A stretch of 64,000 nt of DNA from Clostridiaceae bacterium (lineage in GTDB: Bacteria; Bacillota; Clostridia; Lachnospirales; Lachnospiraceae), in NCBI GenBank assembly GCA_902362865.1, contig CABIYE010000002.1:124001-188000 (forward strand), written 5' to 3'. Below, one piece after another: positions 17,683 through 26,277 of the stretch. The notes beneath the pieces were generated by a model. It was not told the origin of the DNA. It was given only the letters and a program-made list of their open reading frames with translations, and ran no database searches. A program made the position numbers and the translations under genes. How positions within the stretch are numbered: the first letter of the stretch is position 1; each line of letters begins with the position of its first letter.

Positions 17683-18030
17683 CTATGTATGAAGCTCAAA
17701 ACTAACTTTAATTGCTTCATCTACTTTATTCATTAGTTCTTTATCCAAATGGCAAACCATATCTTTGAGCCTTTGTTTATCAATCGTACGAATCTGCTCC
17801 AGCAGAATAACCGAATTCTTGACAATCTGATATTTGCGTGCATCAATTTCCACATGTGTCGGAAGCTTTGCCTTATTCATGCGGGAAGTGATCGCCGCAC
17901 AGATCACAGTTGGACTGTGCCTGTTCCCAATATCATTCTGAATAATCAGCACCGGCCTGATGCCTCCCTGTTCTGAACCCACTACCGGACTTAAATCTGC
18001 ATAATAAATATCTCCACGTCTTACCTGCAC
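17683..18030 (-). CDS. mazF: MazF/PemK-type endoribonuclease (EndoA/NdoA-like)
   Basis: 115 residues, the length of EndoA of Bacillus. [20 protein letters not shown] at the N-terminus, then [10 protein letters not shown] with the catalytic Arg, and [18 protein letters not shown] with the conserved Thr are signature positions of the sequence-specific mRNA interferases. It starts at a GTG with GGAG upstream. As in Bacillus it follows alr, but the small antitoxin gene usually found between alr and ndoA is absent: only 81 bases separate the two genes and no ribbon-helix-helix reading frame is visible. Confidence 0.93.
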   Translation of the reverse strand: MQVRRGDIYYADLSPVVGSEQGGIRPVLIIQNDIGNRHSPTVICAAITSRMNKAKLPTHVEIDARKYQIVKNSVILLEQIRTIDKQRLKDMVCHLDKELMNKVDEAIKVSFELHT

Positions 18031-18111
18031 TCTATTTCACACTCCGATTTTCTAAGATAAAATAAGTATTTCCATCTTTTTCGGATGTATTCTGCAGAGT
18101 TTTATTTTTAC

Positions 18112-19278
18112 CTACGTGAAAAAATCAATCTGCTTTACCAATTTACCCTGACGCAGATATTCCCTTGGTATACGTTTACTGAGACAACAGACAAATTCAT
18201 AATTAAATCTGCCGGAAATATCGCCAAGTGTCTCCACCGGAAGATGTTCTGCCCCATCATATCCTACAAGGACAACTCTATCTCCGAATTTTACATCTTC
18301 AATTTCTGTAACATCAACCATAAACTGATCCATGCACACTCTTCCACAGATTGGCGCCTTCCTGCCATGAATCAACACGTAGCCTTTGTTAGACAAGCTT
18401 CTGGGATAACCGTCGCCATAGCCTACCGGAATGGTAGCAATCTTCCGCTTCTCTTTTGCCGTATATGTTCCCCCGTAGCTAACGGACGTTCCTGCCTCTA
18501 TCCATTTTACATAAGTTACATGGCTGATTAATTCCATTGCAGGTTTTAATGGGACATTCTCTTTTCTCACTTCTTCCGACGGATACATTCCGTAAATAGA
18601 AATCCCGGCGCGGACAAGATCCATATTGGCTTCTTTTATATCTATAATTCCGGCACTGTTAGAACAATGACAATATGGAAAGCAGATTTTTCTTTCCTCC
18701 AGCGCTTTCTTCATCCACAGATATTCCTTTATCTGCTGATCCGTATATCCTTTATCCGTCTCATCTGCTTTCGCAAAATGTGTAAACATCCCCTCCAACA
18801 CCAGACAAGGCATGGCTGCAATTCCTGCAATCTTATCAACACTTTCCTCACATACAGAAAAGCCAAGTCTTCCCATTCCTGTGTCAATTTTTATGTGAAG
18901 ATAAGCCTTTTTTCCCATATCAAAAGCAAGACTGGAAACTCCCTCTGCCATTTCTTCCGAATAACAAGTCATGCGCACTTCTTTTTCAATCATCTCCGCC
19001 CACTGCTCCGGAAAGACACAACCCAGCACTAAAACAGGTTTTTTCAGCCCCTTTTCTTTCAGCAAAACTGCTTCATCCGCTGTTGCGACAGCATATCCCC
19101 ATATATATTCGACAGATTCAAACAATCTTGCGATCTGAACTGCTCCATGCCCGTAGGCATCCGTCTTAAGTACGGCAATAATCTTTGTATCTGCCGCTAT
19201 ATTCTTCTTCATCATTTCCATATTATATTCAATCGCGTCCAAATCAATTCTTGCGCATACTCTGCTGTACTTTTTCAT
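18112..19278 (-). CDS. alr: alanine racemase
   Basis: A 388-residue PLP enzyme that makes D-alanine for peptidoglycan. AVLKTDAYGHGA near residues 36-47 carries the PLP Lys. SYGGTYTAKEKRKIATIPVG near 258-277 contains the catalytic Tyr, and the C-terminal GRVCMDQFMVDVTEI block is conserved. Only 6 bases separate it from the nnr gene upstream, so they are one transcript. Confidence 0.96.
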   Translation of the reverse strand: MKKYSRVCARIDLDAIEYNMEMMKKNIAADTKIIAVLKTDAYGHGAVQIARLFESVEYIWGYAVATADEAVLLKEKGLKKPVLVLGCVFPEQWAEMIEKEVRMTCYSEEMAEGVSSLAFDMGKKAYLHIKIDTGMGRLGFSVCEESVDKIAGIAAMPCLVLEGMFTHFAKADETDKGYTDQQIKEYLWMKKALEERKICFPYCHCSNSAGIIDIKEANMDLVRAGISIYGMYPSEEVRKENVPLKPAMELISHVTYVKWIEAGTSVSYGGTYTAKEKRKIATIPVGYGDGYPRSLSNKGYVLIHGRKAPICGRVCMDQFMVDVTEIEDVKFGDRVVLVGYDGAEHLPVETLGDISGRFNYEFVCCLSKRIPREYLRQGKLVKQIDFFT

Positions 19279-19284
19279 GCTCTC

Positions 19285-20781
19285 TTAATCCTCCTTCCGG
19301 CTGAGCACAGCCGCGATTCCATCCGCCAGCTCTCTTGCCAGTACACTATAGCTGCCTTTCTCAACCTTTGCCGCATCTCCCGCCATTCCATGCAGAAGCA
19401 CTCCTATACATGCGCCTTCAAAGCAATCCTTGCCCTGAGCCAAAAGACCTGTAATGATACCCGCCAGCACATCGCCAGAACCAGCTTTCGCCATAGCTGC
19501 ATTCCCACTAATATTTACGTAGGTCTGTCTGCCTGCACAGGCCACCACCGTTCTGGCATCTTTCATAACGCAGACAACGGGATATTTTTCTGCAAATGCT
19601 CTGGCTGCATCTATTCTGCGGCTCTTCAATGTTTCTACATCTATCCGTGTCAGTCTGGACATTTCTTTCAGATGTGGGGTAAATACAAATTGCCCGGCAG
19701 ATATTCCTTCCAGATACTGCGGATGTCCTGCTAAAATATTCAGTCCATCCGCATCAACAACGCAAGGTACCTGAACATTCTTTACAACCATCTCCAAAAT
19801 CTTTTCCGAGCACTCATTGACGCCGATTCCCGAACCAATACACACAACATCTGCCCACGTCAGAAGCCCTCGTACTTCCTCTTCATCATAAGAATCATAT
19901 GCCGTAATAATTGCTTCTGGCAAAAGCTGCTGCAGAATCATTCTGTTCTCTTCCACCGTATAAATCTGAACCAGCCCGGCACCTGTCCGATAAGCGGACA
20001 ATGCATTCAAGTACGCAGCTCCGGCCATTCCCTTACTCCCTGCAATAATCAGCACTTTTCCATAAGTTCCTTTATGAGAATCCGGTTTTCGTTCCGGCAA
20101 GAGTTCTGAAAACAGTGAAGGCTCATAAGAAAACACAGTCTCTGCATCCTCTTCCATTTTCTCTGTGCAAATTCCAATATCGGCAATAAACACTCTTCCT
20201 GCATACTCACATCCGGGATAAAAGATAAGACCAAGTTTCCTTTTCTGGAAAGTAACCGTCAGATCCGCGCGAACAGCCGTTCCCATCACACATCCTGTAT
20301 CTGCTGATATGCCAGAAGGAATATCTACAGCCACTCTCACAGCTTTAGAGCGGTTCAAAGATTCTATAATCTCGAAATATTTCCCTTCAATCGGTCTGCT
20401 GAGGCCTACACCAAATATTGCATCTACTATTACACTATATTCTTTCTCTTCATAAGTGTTGCTTATTCTTCCGCCAACTTTCTGAAATAACTGCATCTGC
20501 CTCCTGGTTTCCTCCGTACAGCTAACTTCCTTTCCGATAAAGACAAGCTCCACATCCAACTTCTTCTCCTTCAGCATCCGTGCAATGGCGAATCCGTCTC
20601 CGCCGTTATTTCCCGATCCGCATATCACGCATATTTTCGACAAGTCAATGCCTTCCGCCTCCATAATCTGTACACAACTTTCCGCCGCTCTTTCCATAAG
20701 TTCCAGCGATGGAATTCCCAACACATCAATGGTGTATCTGTCCGCCGCCTTCATCTGCCCTGCATCTGGAAAATATATCAT
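19285..20781 (-). CDS. nnr: bifunctional NAD(P)H-hydrate epimerase / ADP-dependent NAD(P)H-hydrate dehydratase
   Basis: A metabolite-repair enzyme that restores hydrated NADH/NADPH. The N-terminal YjeF epimerase domain (about 1-210) has ICGSGNNGGDGFAIAR and VDIPSGISADTG. The C-terminal ribokinase-like dehydratase domain (about 220-498) has KVLIIAGSKGMAGAAYL, DADGLNIL and AKAGSGDVLAGIITGL. The fused form is common in Firmicutes. I chose the ATG at 20781, preceded by AAGGTGG; a longer frame to 20865 would run through the rex terminator. It heads the nnr-alr-mazF-CBS-yebC-metY gene string. Confidence 0.93.
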   Translation of the reverse strand: MIYFPDAGQMKAADRYTIDVLGIPSLELMERAAESCVQIMEAEGIDLSKICVICGSGNNGGDGFAIARMLKEKKLDVELVFIGKEVSCTEETRRQMQLFQKVGGRISNTYEEKEYSVIVDAIFGVGLSRPIEGKYFEIIESLNRSKAVRVAVDIPSGISADTGCVMGTAVRADLTVTFQKRKLGLIFYPGCEYAGRVFIADIGICTEKMEEDAETVFSYEPSLFSELLPERKPDSHKGTYGKVLIIAGSKGMAGAAYLNALSAYRTGAGLVQIYTVEENRMILQQLLPEAIITAYDSYDEEEVRGLLTWADVVCIGSGIGVNECSEKILEMVVKNVQVPCVVDADGLNILAGHPQYLEGISAGQFVFTPHLKEMSRLTRIDVETLKSRRIDAARAFAEKYPVVCVMKDARTVVACAGRQTYVNISGNAAMAKAGSGDVLAGIITGLLAQGKDCFEGACIGVLLHGMAGDAAKVEKGSYSVLARELADGIAAVLSRKED

Positions 20782-20836
20782 TCTTCCACCTTCTTCGACT
20801 ATTTTATGACAATGTCCGTTATACAAAACAACGTGT

Positions 20837-20870
20837 AAAAAAAGCCCGTTATACAGGCCTTCCATACACG
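20837..20870 (-). terminator. Rho-independent terminator of rex
   Basis: Minus-strand GCCTG-TATAA-CGGGC hairpin (one T-G pair) followed by seven T residues; CGTGTA/TACACG arms flank it and can extend the pairing. It begins about 14 bases after the rex stop. Confidence 0.75.
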
Positions 20871-20883
20871 CCGCAATGTCTTT

Positions 20884-21543
20884 TTACTTACTTTCTTTAT
20901 GTTCTTCATGATACCGGCTGATATTATAAGACAGCCGCATCAGACTTTCTGATAAATGCACATTTTCAACAATCACATTTTCAGGAAGATTCAAATCAAT
21001 GTGAGCAAAATTCCAAATTGCCCGAACACCATTATTCACCAGGTTATTCGCCACTTCAACTGCCTTTGTCTTGGGAATCGTCAGCACACCGATCTCTATA
21101 TCATTCTCTCTGACAAACTGTTCCAATTCATCCATCATCCGAACCGGAACACCGCGGATTGATACATCTGCCAAAGTCGGATTAACATCAAAAATCCCCT
21201 TCAGAATGAAGCCTCGTTTCTCAAAATCTGCATAATTCGCTAACGCCTGTCCAAGATTACCTGCCCCGATAATAATAATATTATGATGCTGCTCCAACCC
21301 GAGTATCTTACCAATCTCCGTATACAAATATTTCACATTATATCCATATCCCTGCTGGCCAAATCCGCCAAAGTTATTCAGATCCTGTCTGATCTGAGAT
21401 GCCGTAACTTTCATTCTCTTGCTCAAATCATTGGAGGAAATACGCTCCACTCCATTTTCCAACAGTTCTCCAAGATAACGATAATATCTGGGGAGTCTTC
21501 GTATCACTGCCTGAGAGATCTCTCTTTCTTCCACTAGTCTCAC
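20884..21543 (-). CDS. rex: redox-sensing transcriptional repressor Rex
   Basis: Rex senses the NADH/NAD+ ratio and represses fermentation and respiration genes when NADH is low. 219 residues: an N-terminal winged helix (ISQAVIRRLPRYYRYLGELL, then MKVTASQIRQDLNNFGGFGQQGYGYNV in segments about 46-72) and a Rossmann domain with IIGAGNLGQALANY near 92-105. The C-terminal swapped helix carries RLSYNISRYHEEH. It is transcribed from a near-perfect promoter overlapped by a Rex-like site, suggesting autoregulation, and diverges from the ABC-F gene. Confidence 0.96.
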   Translation of the reverse strand: MRLVEEREISQAVIRRLPRYYRYLGELLENGVERISSNDLSKRMKVTASQIRQDLNNFGGFGQQGYGYNVKYLYTEIGKILGLEQHHNIIIIGAGNLGQALANYADFEKRGFILKGIFDVNPTLADVSIRGVPVRMMDELEQFVRENDIEIGVLTIPKTKAVEVANNLVNNGVRAIWNFAHIDLNLPENVIVENVHLSESLMRLSYNISRYHEEHKESK

Positions 21544-21566
21544 CTTCCCGATTACATTCTAGAGAT

Positions 21567-21595
21567 ATTATATAGAATTGTTTAATTAATGTCAA
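21567..21595 (-). promoter_or_regulatory. promoter of rex
   Basis: Minus-strand TTGACA (21590-21595) and TATAAT (21567-21572) with a 17-base spacer, both consensus-perfect, about 24 bases before the rex start. Confidence 0.85.
21578..21595. promoter_or_regulatory. Rex-like operator overlapping the rex promoter
   Basis: Plus-strand TTGTTTAATTAATGTCAA agrees with TTGTTAA-N4-TTAACAA at 10 of 14 defined positions and covers the -35 and spacer of the rex promoter. Weaker than the adh site. Confidence 0.45.
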
Positions 21596-21623
21596 ACTTT
21601 TGATAAAAATCTTTCTACTTTAG

Positions 21624-21651
21624 TTGTAATTTCTTTTGTTTTTTGTATAAT
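21624..21651 (+). promoter_or_regulatory. promoter of the ABC-F gene
   Basis: TTGTAA and TATAAT with a 16-base spacer, ending 29 bases before the ATG; ACGGAGGTT is the ribosome site. Confidence 0.7.
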
Positions 21652-21680
21652 GAAGTGGAAGAATTTACGGAGGTTATACT

Positions 21681-23600
21681 ATGATTTTAGCTTGCCATGA
21701 CATTAAAAAAGCATTTGGAGAAGAAGTTATTGTCGAACATGGCTCTTTTCATATAGAAGAACACGAAAAAGCCGCCCTGGTAGGATTAAATGGTGCAGGG
21801 AAATCCACAATCCTCAAAATGATTGTGGGGGAACTTTCCCTGGACGCCGGGACTGTTACCCTTGCCAAGGGCAAAACTCTGGGATATCTCTCCCAGCATC
21901 AGGAAGTCACAAACGGACATACCATATACGAAGAAGTAAAGACTGCAAAAGCAAATATTATTAAAATGGAAAAACAAATCCGAAGCATTGAGTTGGAATT
22001 GAAAACTCTGGCCGGTCAGGAACTGGAAAACCGCCTTGCCGCCTACCACCGTCTGACAGACCGCTTTGAACGTGAAAACGGATATGCATACGAAAGTGAG
22101 ATTACAGGTGTTTTAAAAGGACTTGGCTTTCACGAATCAGAATTTAATAAATCCGTCGATACACTTTCCGGAGGTCAGAAAACACGGGTAGCGCTGGGAA
22201 AGCTGCTTCTCACAAAACCCGATGTTCTGCTTCTGGATGAACCCACCAACCACCTGGACTTAAACTCTATTGCATGGCTGGAAAATTATTTGCTTAACTA
22301 TCCAGGAGCAGTTTTGATTGTATCTCATGACCGTTATTTTCTGAACAGAGTCGTCACAAAAGTTATTGAAATCGAGTCTGGAAGGCTTATGACATTCCTC
22401 GGCAACTATACTGCTTACGCCGAAAAAAAAGAACAGATCCGGAATGCAAAATTAAAAGAATATTTAAACCAACAGCAGGAAATCAAACACCAGGAAGCTG
22501 TCATCGAAAAATTACGTTCCTTCAACCGGGAAAAATCCATTAAACGAGCAGAAAGCCGGGAAAAAATGCTGAATAAAATAACGCCTGTGGAAAAACCTGC
22601 CGAAATTCACAGTGAGATTCATCTGACTTTAGAGCCCTCCTGCACCAGCGGAAACGATGTTCTGACTGTAGAACATTTAAGCAAAGCATTTTCCTCGCAA
22701 ACCCTGTTTTCCGACATAAACTTTGACATCAAACGCGGCGAACATGTTGCGATTATCGGCGATAACGGAACAGGTAAAACAACGCTTCTTAAGATTTTAA
22801 ACGAAGTCCTTCCCGCGGATACAGGAACCTTTACGCTGGGAACCAATGTCAAGATAGGATATTACGATCAGGAACATCATGTACTTCACATGGAGAAGAC
22901 TATTTTTGAAGAAATATCAGATGCCTATCCCACTCTCACCAATACCAGAATCCGCAACATTCTGGCCGCCTTTTTATTCACCGGCGACGATGTATTCAAA
23001 CAGATCTCTGATTTAAGCGGCGGAGAGCGTGGACGTGTCTCTCTGGCAAAACTAATGCTGTCAGAAGCAAATTTCCTGATTCTGGACGAGCCGACCAACC
23101 ATCTGGATATTACCTCCAAAGAAATTCTGGAAAAAGCGTTGAACAATTATACCGGAACAGTACTCTTTGTATCCCATGACAGGTATTTTATTAATCAAAC
23201 AGCTACCAGAATCTTGGAACTTATAAATCATAAGTTTGTAAATTATATCGGAAATTACGATTATTATTTAGAAAAGAAAGAAACCCTGACCGCTGCTTAC
23301 GCCGGTGTTCCTAATGCAGAGATTTCCATTTCTGCAAAAGAAACGGTATCCGATTCTAAACTCAGCTGGCAGGAGCAGAAAGAAGCGCAGGCTAAAGAAC
23401 GAAAGCGCTTAAACGATTTGAAAAAAACAGAAAACCATATCAGCGAACTGGAAGAACGGGATGCTGAGATTGACGAGCTTATGACCCGGGAAGAAATTTA
23501 TACCAATTCTGTAAAATGCCAGGAGCTTTCAAAAGAAAAATCCCAAATTGCTCTGGAACTGGAAACACTCTATGAACGCTGGGAATCTTTGGCTGAATAA
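21681..23600 (+). CDS. ABC-F family ATPase (translation factor type)
   Basis: 639 residues with two ABC nucleotide-binding domains and no membrane segments. NBD1 has GLNGAGKS (Walker A), LSGGQKTRVALGKLL (signature) and LLLDEPTNHLDLNS (Walker B). NBD2 has GDNGTGKT, LSGGERGRVSLAKLM and LILDEPTNHLDITS. Between them lies the charged P-site tRNA-interaction linker (about 235-310), and the C-terminus (about 545-635) is a Glu/Lys-rich coiled coil. ABC-F proteins act on the ribosome E site; the overall pattern is nearest to the housekeeping YdiF/Uup type, though a resistance role cannot be excluded. Divergent from rex. Confidence 0.92.
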   Translation: MILACHDIKKAFGEEVIVEHGSFHIEEHEKAALVGLNGAGKSTILKMIVGELSLDAGTVTLAKGKTLGYLSQHQEVTNGHTIYEEVKTAKANIIKMEKQIRSIELELKTLAGQELENRLAAYHRLTDRFERENGYAYESEITGVLKGLGFHESEFNKSVDTLSGGQKTRVALGKLLLTKPDVLLLDEPTNHLDLNSIAWLENYLLNYPGAVLIVSHDRYFLNRVVTKVIEIESGRLMTFLGNYTAYAEKKEQIRNAKLKEYLNQQQEIKHQEAVIEKLRSFNREKSIKRAESREKMLNKITPVEKPAEIHSEIHLTLEPSCTSGNDVLTVEHLSKAFSSQTLFSDINFDIKRGEHVAIIGDNGTGKTTLLKILNEVLPADTGTFTLGTNVKIGYYDQEHHVLHMEKTIFEEISDAYPTLTNTRIRNILAAFLFTGDDVFKQISDLSGGERGRVSLAKLMLSEANFLILDEPTNHLDITSKEILEKALNNYTGTVLFVSHDRYFINQTATRILELINHKFVNYIGNYDYYLEKKETLTAAYAGVPNAEISISAKETVSDSKLSWQEQKEAQAKERKRLNDLKKTENHISELEERDAEIDELMTREEIYTNSVKCQELSKEKSQIALELETLYERWESLAE

Positions 23601-23607
23601 TTAAGAA

Positions 23608-23657
23608 GAAACAGGGAGCAAAAACACGTACTTTCGCTCCCTGTTTCCTTTTATTTA
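23608..23657 (+). terminator. Rho-independent terminator of the ABC-F gene
   Basis: A 12-bp perfect stem (GAAACAGGGAGC at 23608-23619, complement at 23636-23647) followed by CTTTTATTTA. It begins 8 bases after the stop and separates the ABC-F gene from the convergent SLH gene, whose stop it overlaps. Confidence 0.85.
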
Positions 23658-24362
23658 CTCACCATAACTTAAGAAGAATCTTGTCAAAATAACTGCCGTT
23701 TCCGCACGGCTGGTACTTCCTTGCGGGTCAAGCCTCGTACCGCTATCCTTTCCCGTAATGATCCCTCTGGCAACTGCCCATGACATTGCATCCTGTGCAA
23801 AAGAACTTACACTTTCTCCATCAACAAAATTACCGAAATCCGATCTTGCACTTACATCCAGCTCTGCTGTAATCGCAAGACGGTACATCATTGTAGCCAT
23901 CTGTTCCCTGGTAATGTAGTCGCTCGGTCCAAAATATCCGGTATCTGAATAACCTGTAATTATATTAAGTCCATATGCTGCAAGAACAGCCCGGGTATAC
24001 CATGTCCCATCCGGTACATCCGGAAAAATCTCATCATACGGAATATCCGGTTCGCCGACGGTTCTCCAGATAATCATTGCAAACTGAGCGCGCGCCAGTG
24101 GCTCATATGGGGCAAAATGCTCAGTGTCTTTTCCCATCATCAGCCCGGTTTCATACATAACATAGGCTTCCAGCGCAAACCATTCATTTTCATCTACATC
24201 GACATACGGAAAATCATAGAGTGATTCTTCCTCACTAAGCTCAATAACTTCTCCGCCTACCGCATTTACTGCTTCTTCCGTCATTTCTGCTGCGGAAACC
24301 GGCAGTACCATCATGCTGCATACCAATACAAGAGCCACAGCCCTCACTATTTTCTTTTTCAC
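23655..24362 (-). CDS. secreted protein made of three SLH domains
   Basis: 235 residues. Positions 1-25 are a Sec signal peptide (MKKKIVRAVALVLVC... ending VSAAE). After a short acidic spacer the rest is three S-layer-homology repeats, each with the FxDV/W-Y core: FPYVDVDENEWF, FPDVPDGTWYTRAVLAAYG with ITGYSDTGYFGPSDYITREQMA, and FVDGESVSSFAQDAM with GTRLDPQGSTSRAE. SLH modules bind pyruvylated secondary cell-wall polymers. No catalytic domain is attached, so it may be a surface coat or adaptor protein. It starts at a GTG with GGGGG upstream, 32 bases after icd, with no terminator between. Confidence 0.85.
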   Translation of the reverse strand: MKKKIVRAVALVLVCSMMVLPVSAAEMTEEAVNAVGGEVIELSEEESLYDFPYVDVDENEWFALEAYVMYETGLMMGKDTEHFAPYEPLARAQFAMIIWRTVGEPDIPYDEIFPDVPDGTWYTRAVLAAYGLNIITGYSDTGYFGPSDYITREQMATMMYRLAITAELDVSARSDFGNFVDGESVSSFAQDAMSWAVARGIITGKDSGTRLDPQGSTSRAETAVILTRFFLSYGE

Positions 24363-24394
24363 AATAATCCCCCTTTAAGTATGAAATTATATCA

Positions 24395-25591
24395 TTACAA
24401 CCTCTCTGCAATTGCTTTGATAAACGCTTCACTGTTAAGCACTGTCGGATTCTCAATCGTTGTAATCAGCGCCAGATCTTTTGTCATTTTACCATCTTCA
24501 ATTGTTTCAATTGTTGCTTTCTCAAGCTTATCAGCAAATGCCATCAGTTCTTCATTGCCATCCAGCTCTCCACGTTTTCTAAGCGCTCCTGTCCATGCAA
24601 AAATGGTTGCCACTGAGTTAGTTGATGTCTCTTCCCCCTTCAGATGCTTGTAATAATGACGCTGTACGGTTCCGTGCGCCGCCTCATACTCATAATATCC
24701 GTCCGGCGATACCAGAACAGAGGTCATCATTGCCAGTGAACCGAAAGCAGAGGATACCATATCACTCATCACGTCTCCGTCGTAATTCTTACATGCCCAG
24801 ATATAACCGCCCTCGGACTTCATAACGCGGGCAACTGCATCATCAATCAAAGTATAAAAATAAGTAATTCCGGCATGCTCAAACTTCTCTTTATATTCTG
24901 CATCAAAGATTTCCTGGAAAATATCTTTGAATGTATGGTCATATTTTTTAGAAATTGTATCTTTCGTTGCAAACCAAAGATCCTGTTTGGTATCCAGGGC
25001 ATAATTAAAGCAGCTTCTTGCAAAGCTTTCAATAGAACGGTTGATATTATGCATTCCCTGCACAATCCCGACTCCATCAAAATTATGTACCAGCTCTCTT
25101 GTCTCTGAGCCATCCTCAGCAGTATAAACCAGCTCCACCTTTCCTGCTCCCGGAATTTTCATTTCCGATCCCTTATATACATCACCATAGGCATGTCTTG
25201 CAATAGTGATAGGCTTCTTCCAATTTTTTACGCACGGTTCAATTCCCTTTACCACAATCGGGGCGCGGAACACAGTTCCATCAAGAATCGCACGGATCGT
25301 GCCATTCGGACTCTTCCACATCTCCTTCAGGTCATATTCTGTCATACGTGCGGCATTTGGTGTGATTGTCGCGCATTTTACCGCCACCTTATACTTTTTC
25401 GTTGCATTGGCAGAATCTACCGTCACCTGATCATCCGTTGCATTCCTGTTCTCCAGACCCAAATCATAATACTCTGTATTCAACTCAATAAATGGCTCCA
25501 GAAGATTTTCTTTAATCATCTTCCAAAGGATTCTTGTCATCTCGTCTCCATCCATCTCTACGATTGGTGTCGTCATTTTAATTTTTGCCAT
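24395..25591 (-). CDS. icd: NADP-dependent isocitrate dehydrogenase
   Basis: 398 residues of the subfamily II (eukaryote-like homodimeric) isocitrate dehydrogenases. It opens [20 protein letters not shown] and contains [34 protein letters not shown] and the phosphate/substrate Arg-rich block [26 protein letters not shown] near 305 is in the cofactor-binding region, with the Arg-His pattern typical of NADP specificity. It oxidatively decarboxylates isocitrate to 2-oxoglutarate, supplying glutamate. It is the third gene of an operon with a Re-citrate-synthase-like gene and a GntR regulator. No aconitase gene is in the window. Confidence 0.95.
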   Translation of the reverse strand: MAKIKMTTPIVEMDGDEMTRILWKMIKENLLEPFIELNTEYYDLGLENRNATDDQVTVDSANATKKYKVAVKCATITPNAARMTEYDLKEMWKSPNGTIRAILDGTVFRAPIVVKGIEPCVKNWKKPITIARHAYGDVYKGSEMKIPGAGKVELVYTAEDGSETRELVHNFDGVGIVQGMHNINRSIESFARSCFNYALDTKQDLWFATKDTISKKYDHTFKDIFQEIFDAEYKEKFEHAGITYFYTLIDDAVARVMKSEGGYIWACKNYDGDVMSDMVSSAFGSLAMMTSVLVSPDGYYEYEAAHGTVQRHYYKHLKGEETSTNSVATIFAWTGALRKRGELDGNEELMAFADKLEKATIETIEDGKMTKDLALITTIENPTVLNSEAFIKAIAERL

Positions 25592-25620
25592 CGCTTACAC
25601 TCCTTTTTGTTTTATTTACA

Positions 25621-26274
25621 CTACTCTTCTATATGAAGATTTTCCATAACCCTCATAATATGTTCATTCGCAAGCCGCTCTGCCAGATCTGCATCTTTGC
25701 TTTTTATCGCCTCCAAAATGTCTCTGTGTTCTGCTATAGATTTTTCGGCGCGGCTCTCTGCACCAACAGACATGGTTCTTGCCACCTGCACATATTTATG
25801 GAAATCGGATAATACATGTTCCAGTATACGGCTATTTGATGCTATATACAAGACTTTATGAAATTTTCCGTCAAGTTCTGATACTTGTTTGGCCTTCCCG
25901 CTACTTGCTTTTTTTAAATGAAATTCTGAAAGCAAAATAATTTCTTCCAATTCACTGATTTGATTTTCCGTAATATTCATGGTTGCCCACCGTGCGCAGA
26001 GCCCCTCCAGCATAGACCGGATTTTATATATATCGTGCACGTCCTTCGGTGTAATCCCTGTTACATAAGCTCCTTTATTGGGAATGATTGCTACAAGACC
26101 TTCCAGCTCCAGCTGCCGCAAAGCTTCTCTTACCGGGGTTCTGCTTACCCCCATCTCCTCGCCAATCGTAATTTCACGGAGTTCATCATGCTCTTTATAG
26201 ACACCGGATAAAATATCTTCCCTTAACTTACGGAATACTTTTCCTCTGAGCGATTGATCCTGATACTCTTCCAT
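25621..26274 (-). CDS. GntR-family transcriptional regulator with FCD domain
   Basis: 217 residues. An N-terminal winged helix (about 10-75) has GVYKEHDELREITIGEEMGVSRTPVREAL in segments, the GntR hallmark being VSRTPVREALRQLE. The C-terminal all-helical FCD ligand domain (about 85-215) has the His/Asp pattern (SELDGKFHKVL, SIAEHRDILEAIKS) that binds metal plus a carboxylate effector in family members. It lies between the citrate-synthase-like gene and icd, spaced by 3 and 29 bases. The most likely target is the 24-bp palindrome in the operon promoter at 27731-27754, and the effector may be citrate or a related acid. Confidence 0.92.
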   Translation of the reverse strand: MEEYQDQSLRGKVFRKLREDILSGVYKEHDELREITIGEEMGVSRTPVREALRQLELEGLVAIIPNKGAYVTGITPKDVHDIYKIRSMLEGLCARWATMNITENQISELEEIILLSEFHLKKASSGKAKQVSELDGKFHKVLYIASNSRILEHVLSDFHKYVQVARTMSVGAESRAEKSIAEHRDILEAIKSKDADLAERLANEHIMRVMENLHIEE

Positions 26275-26277
26275 AAC

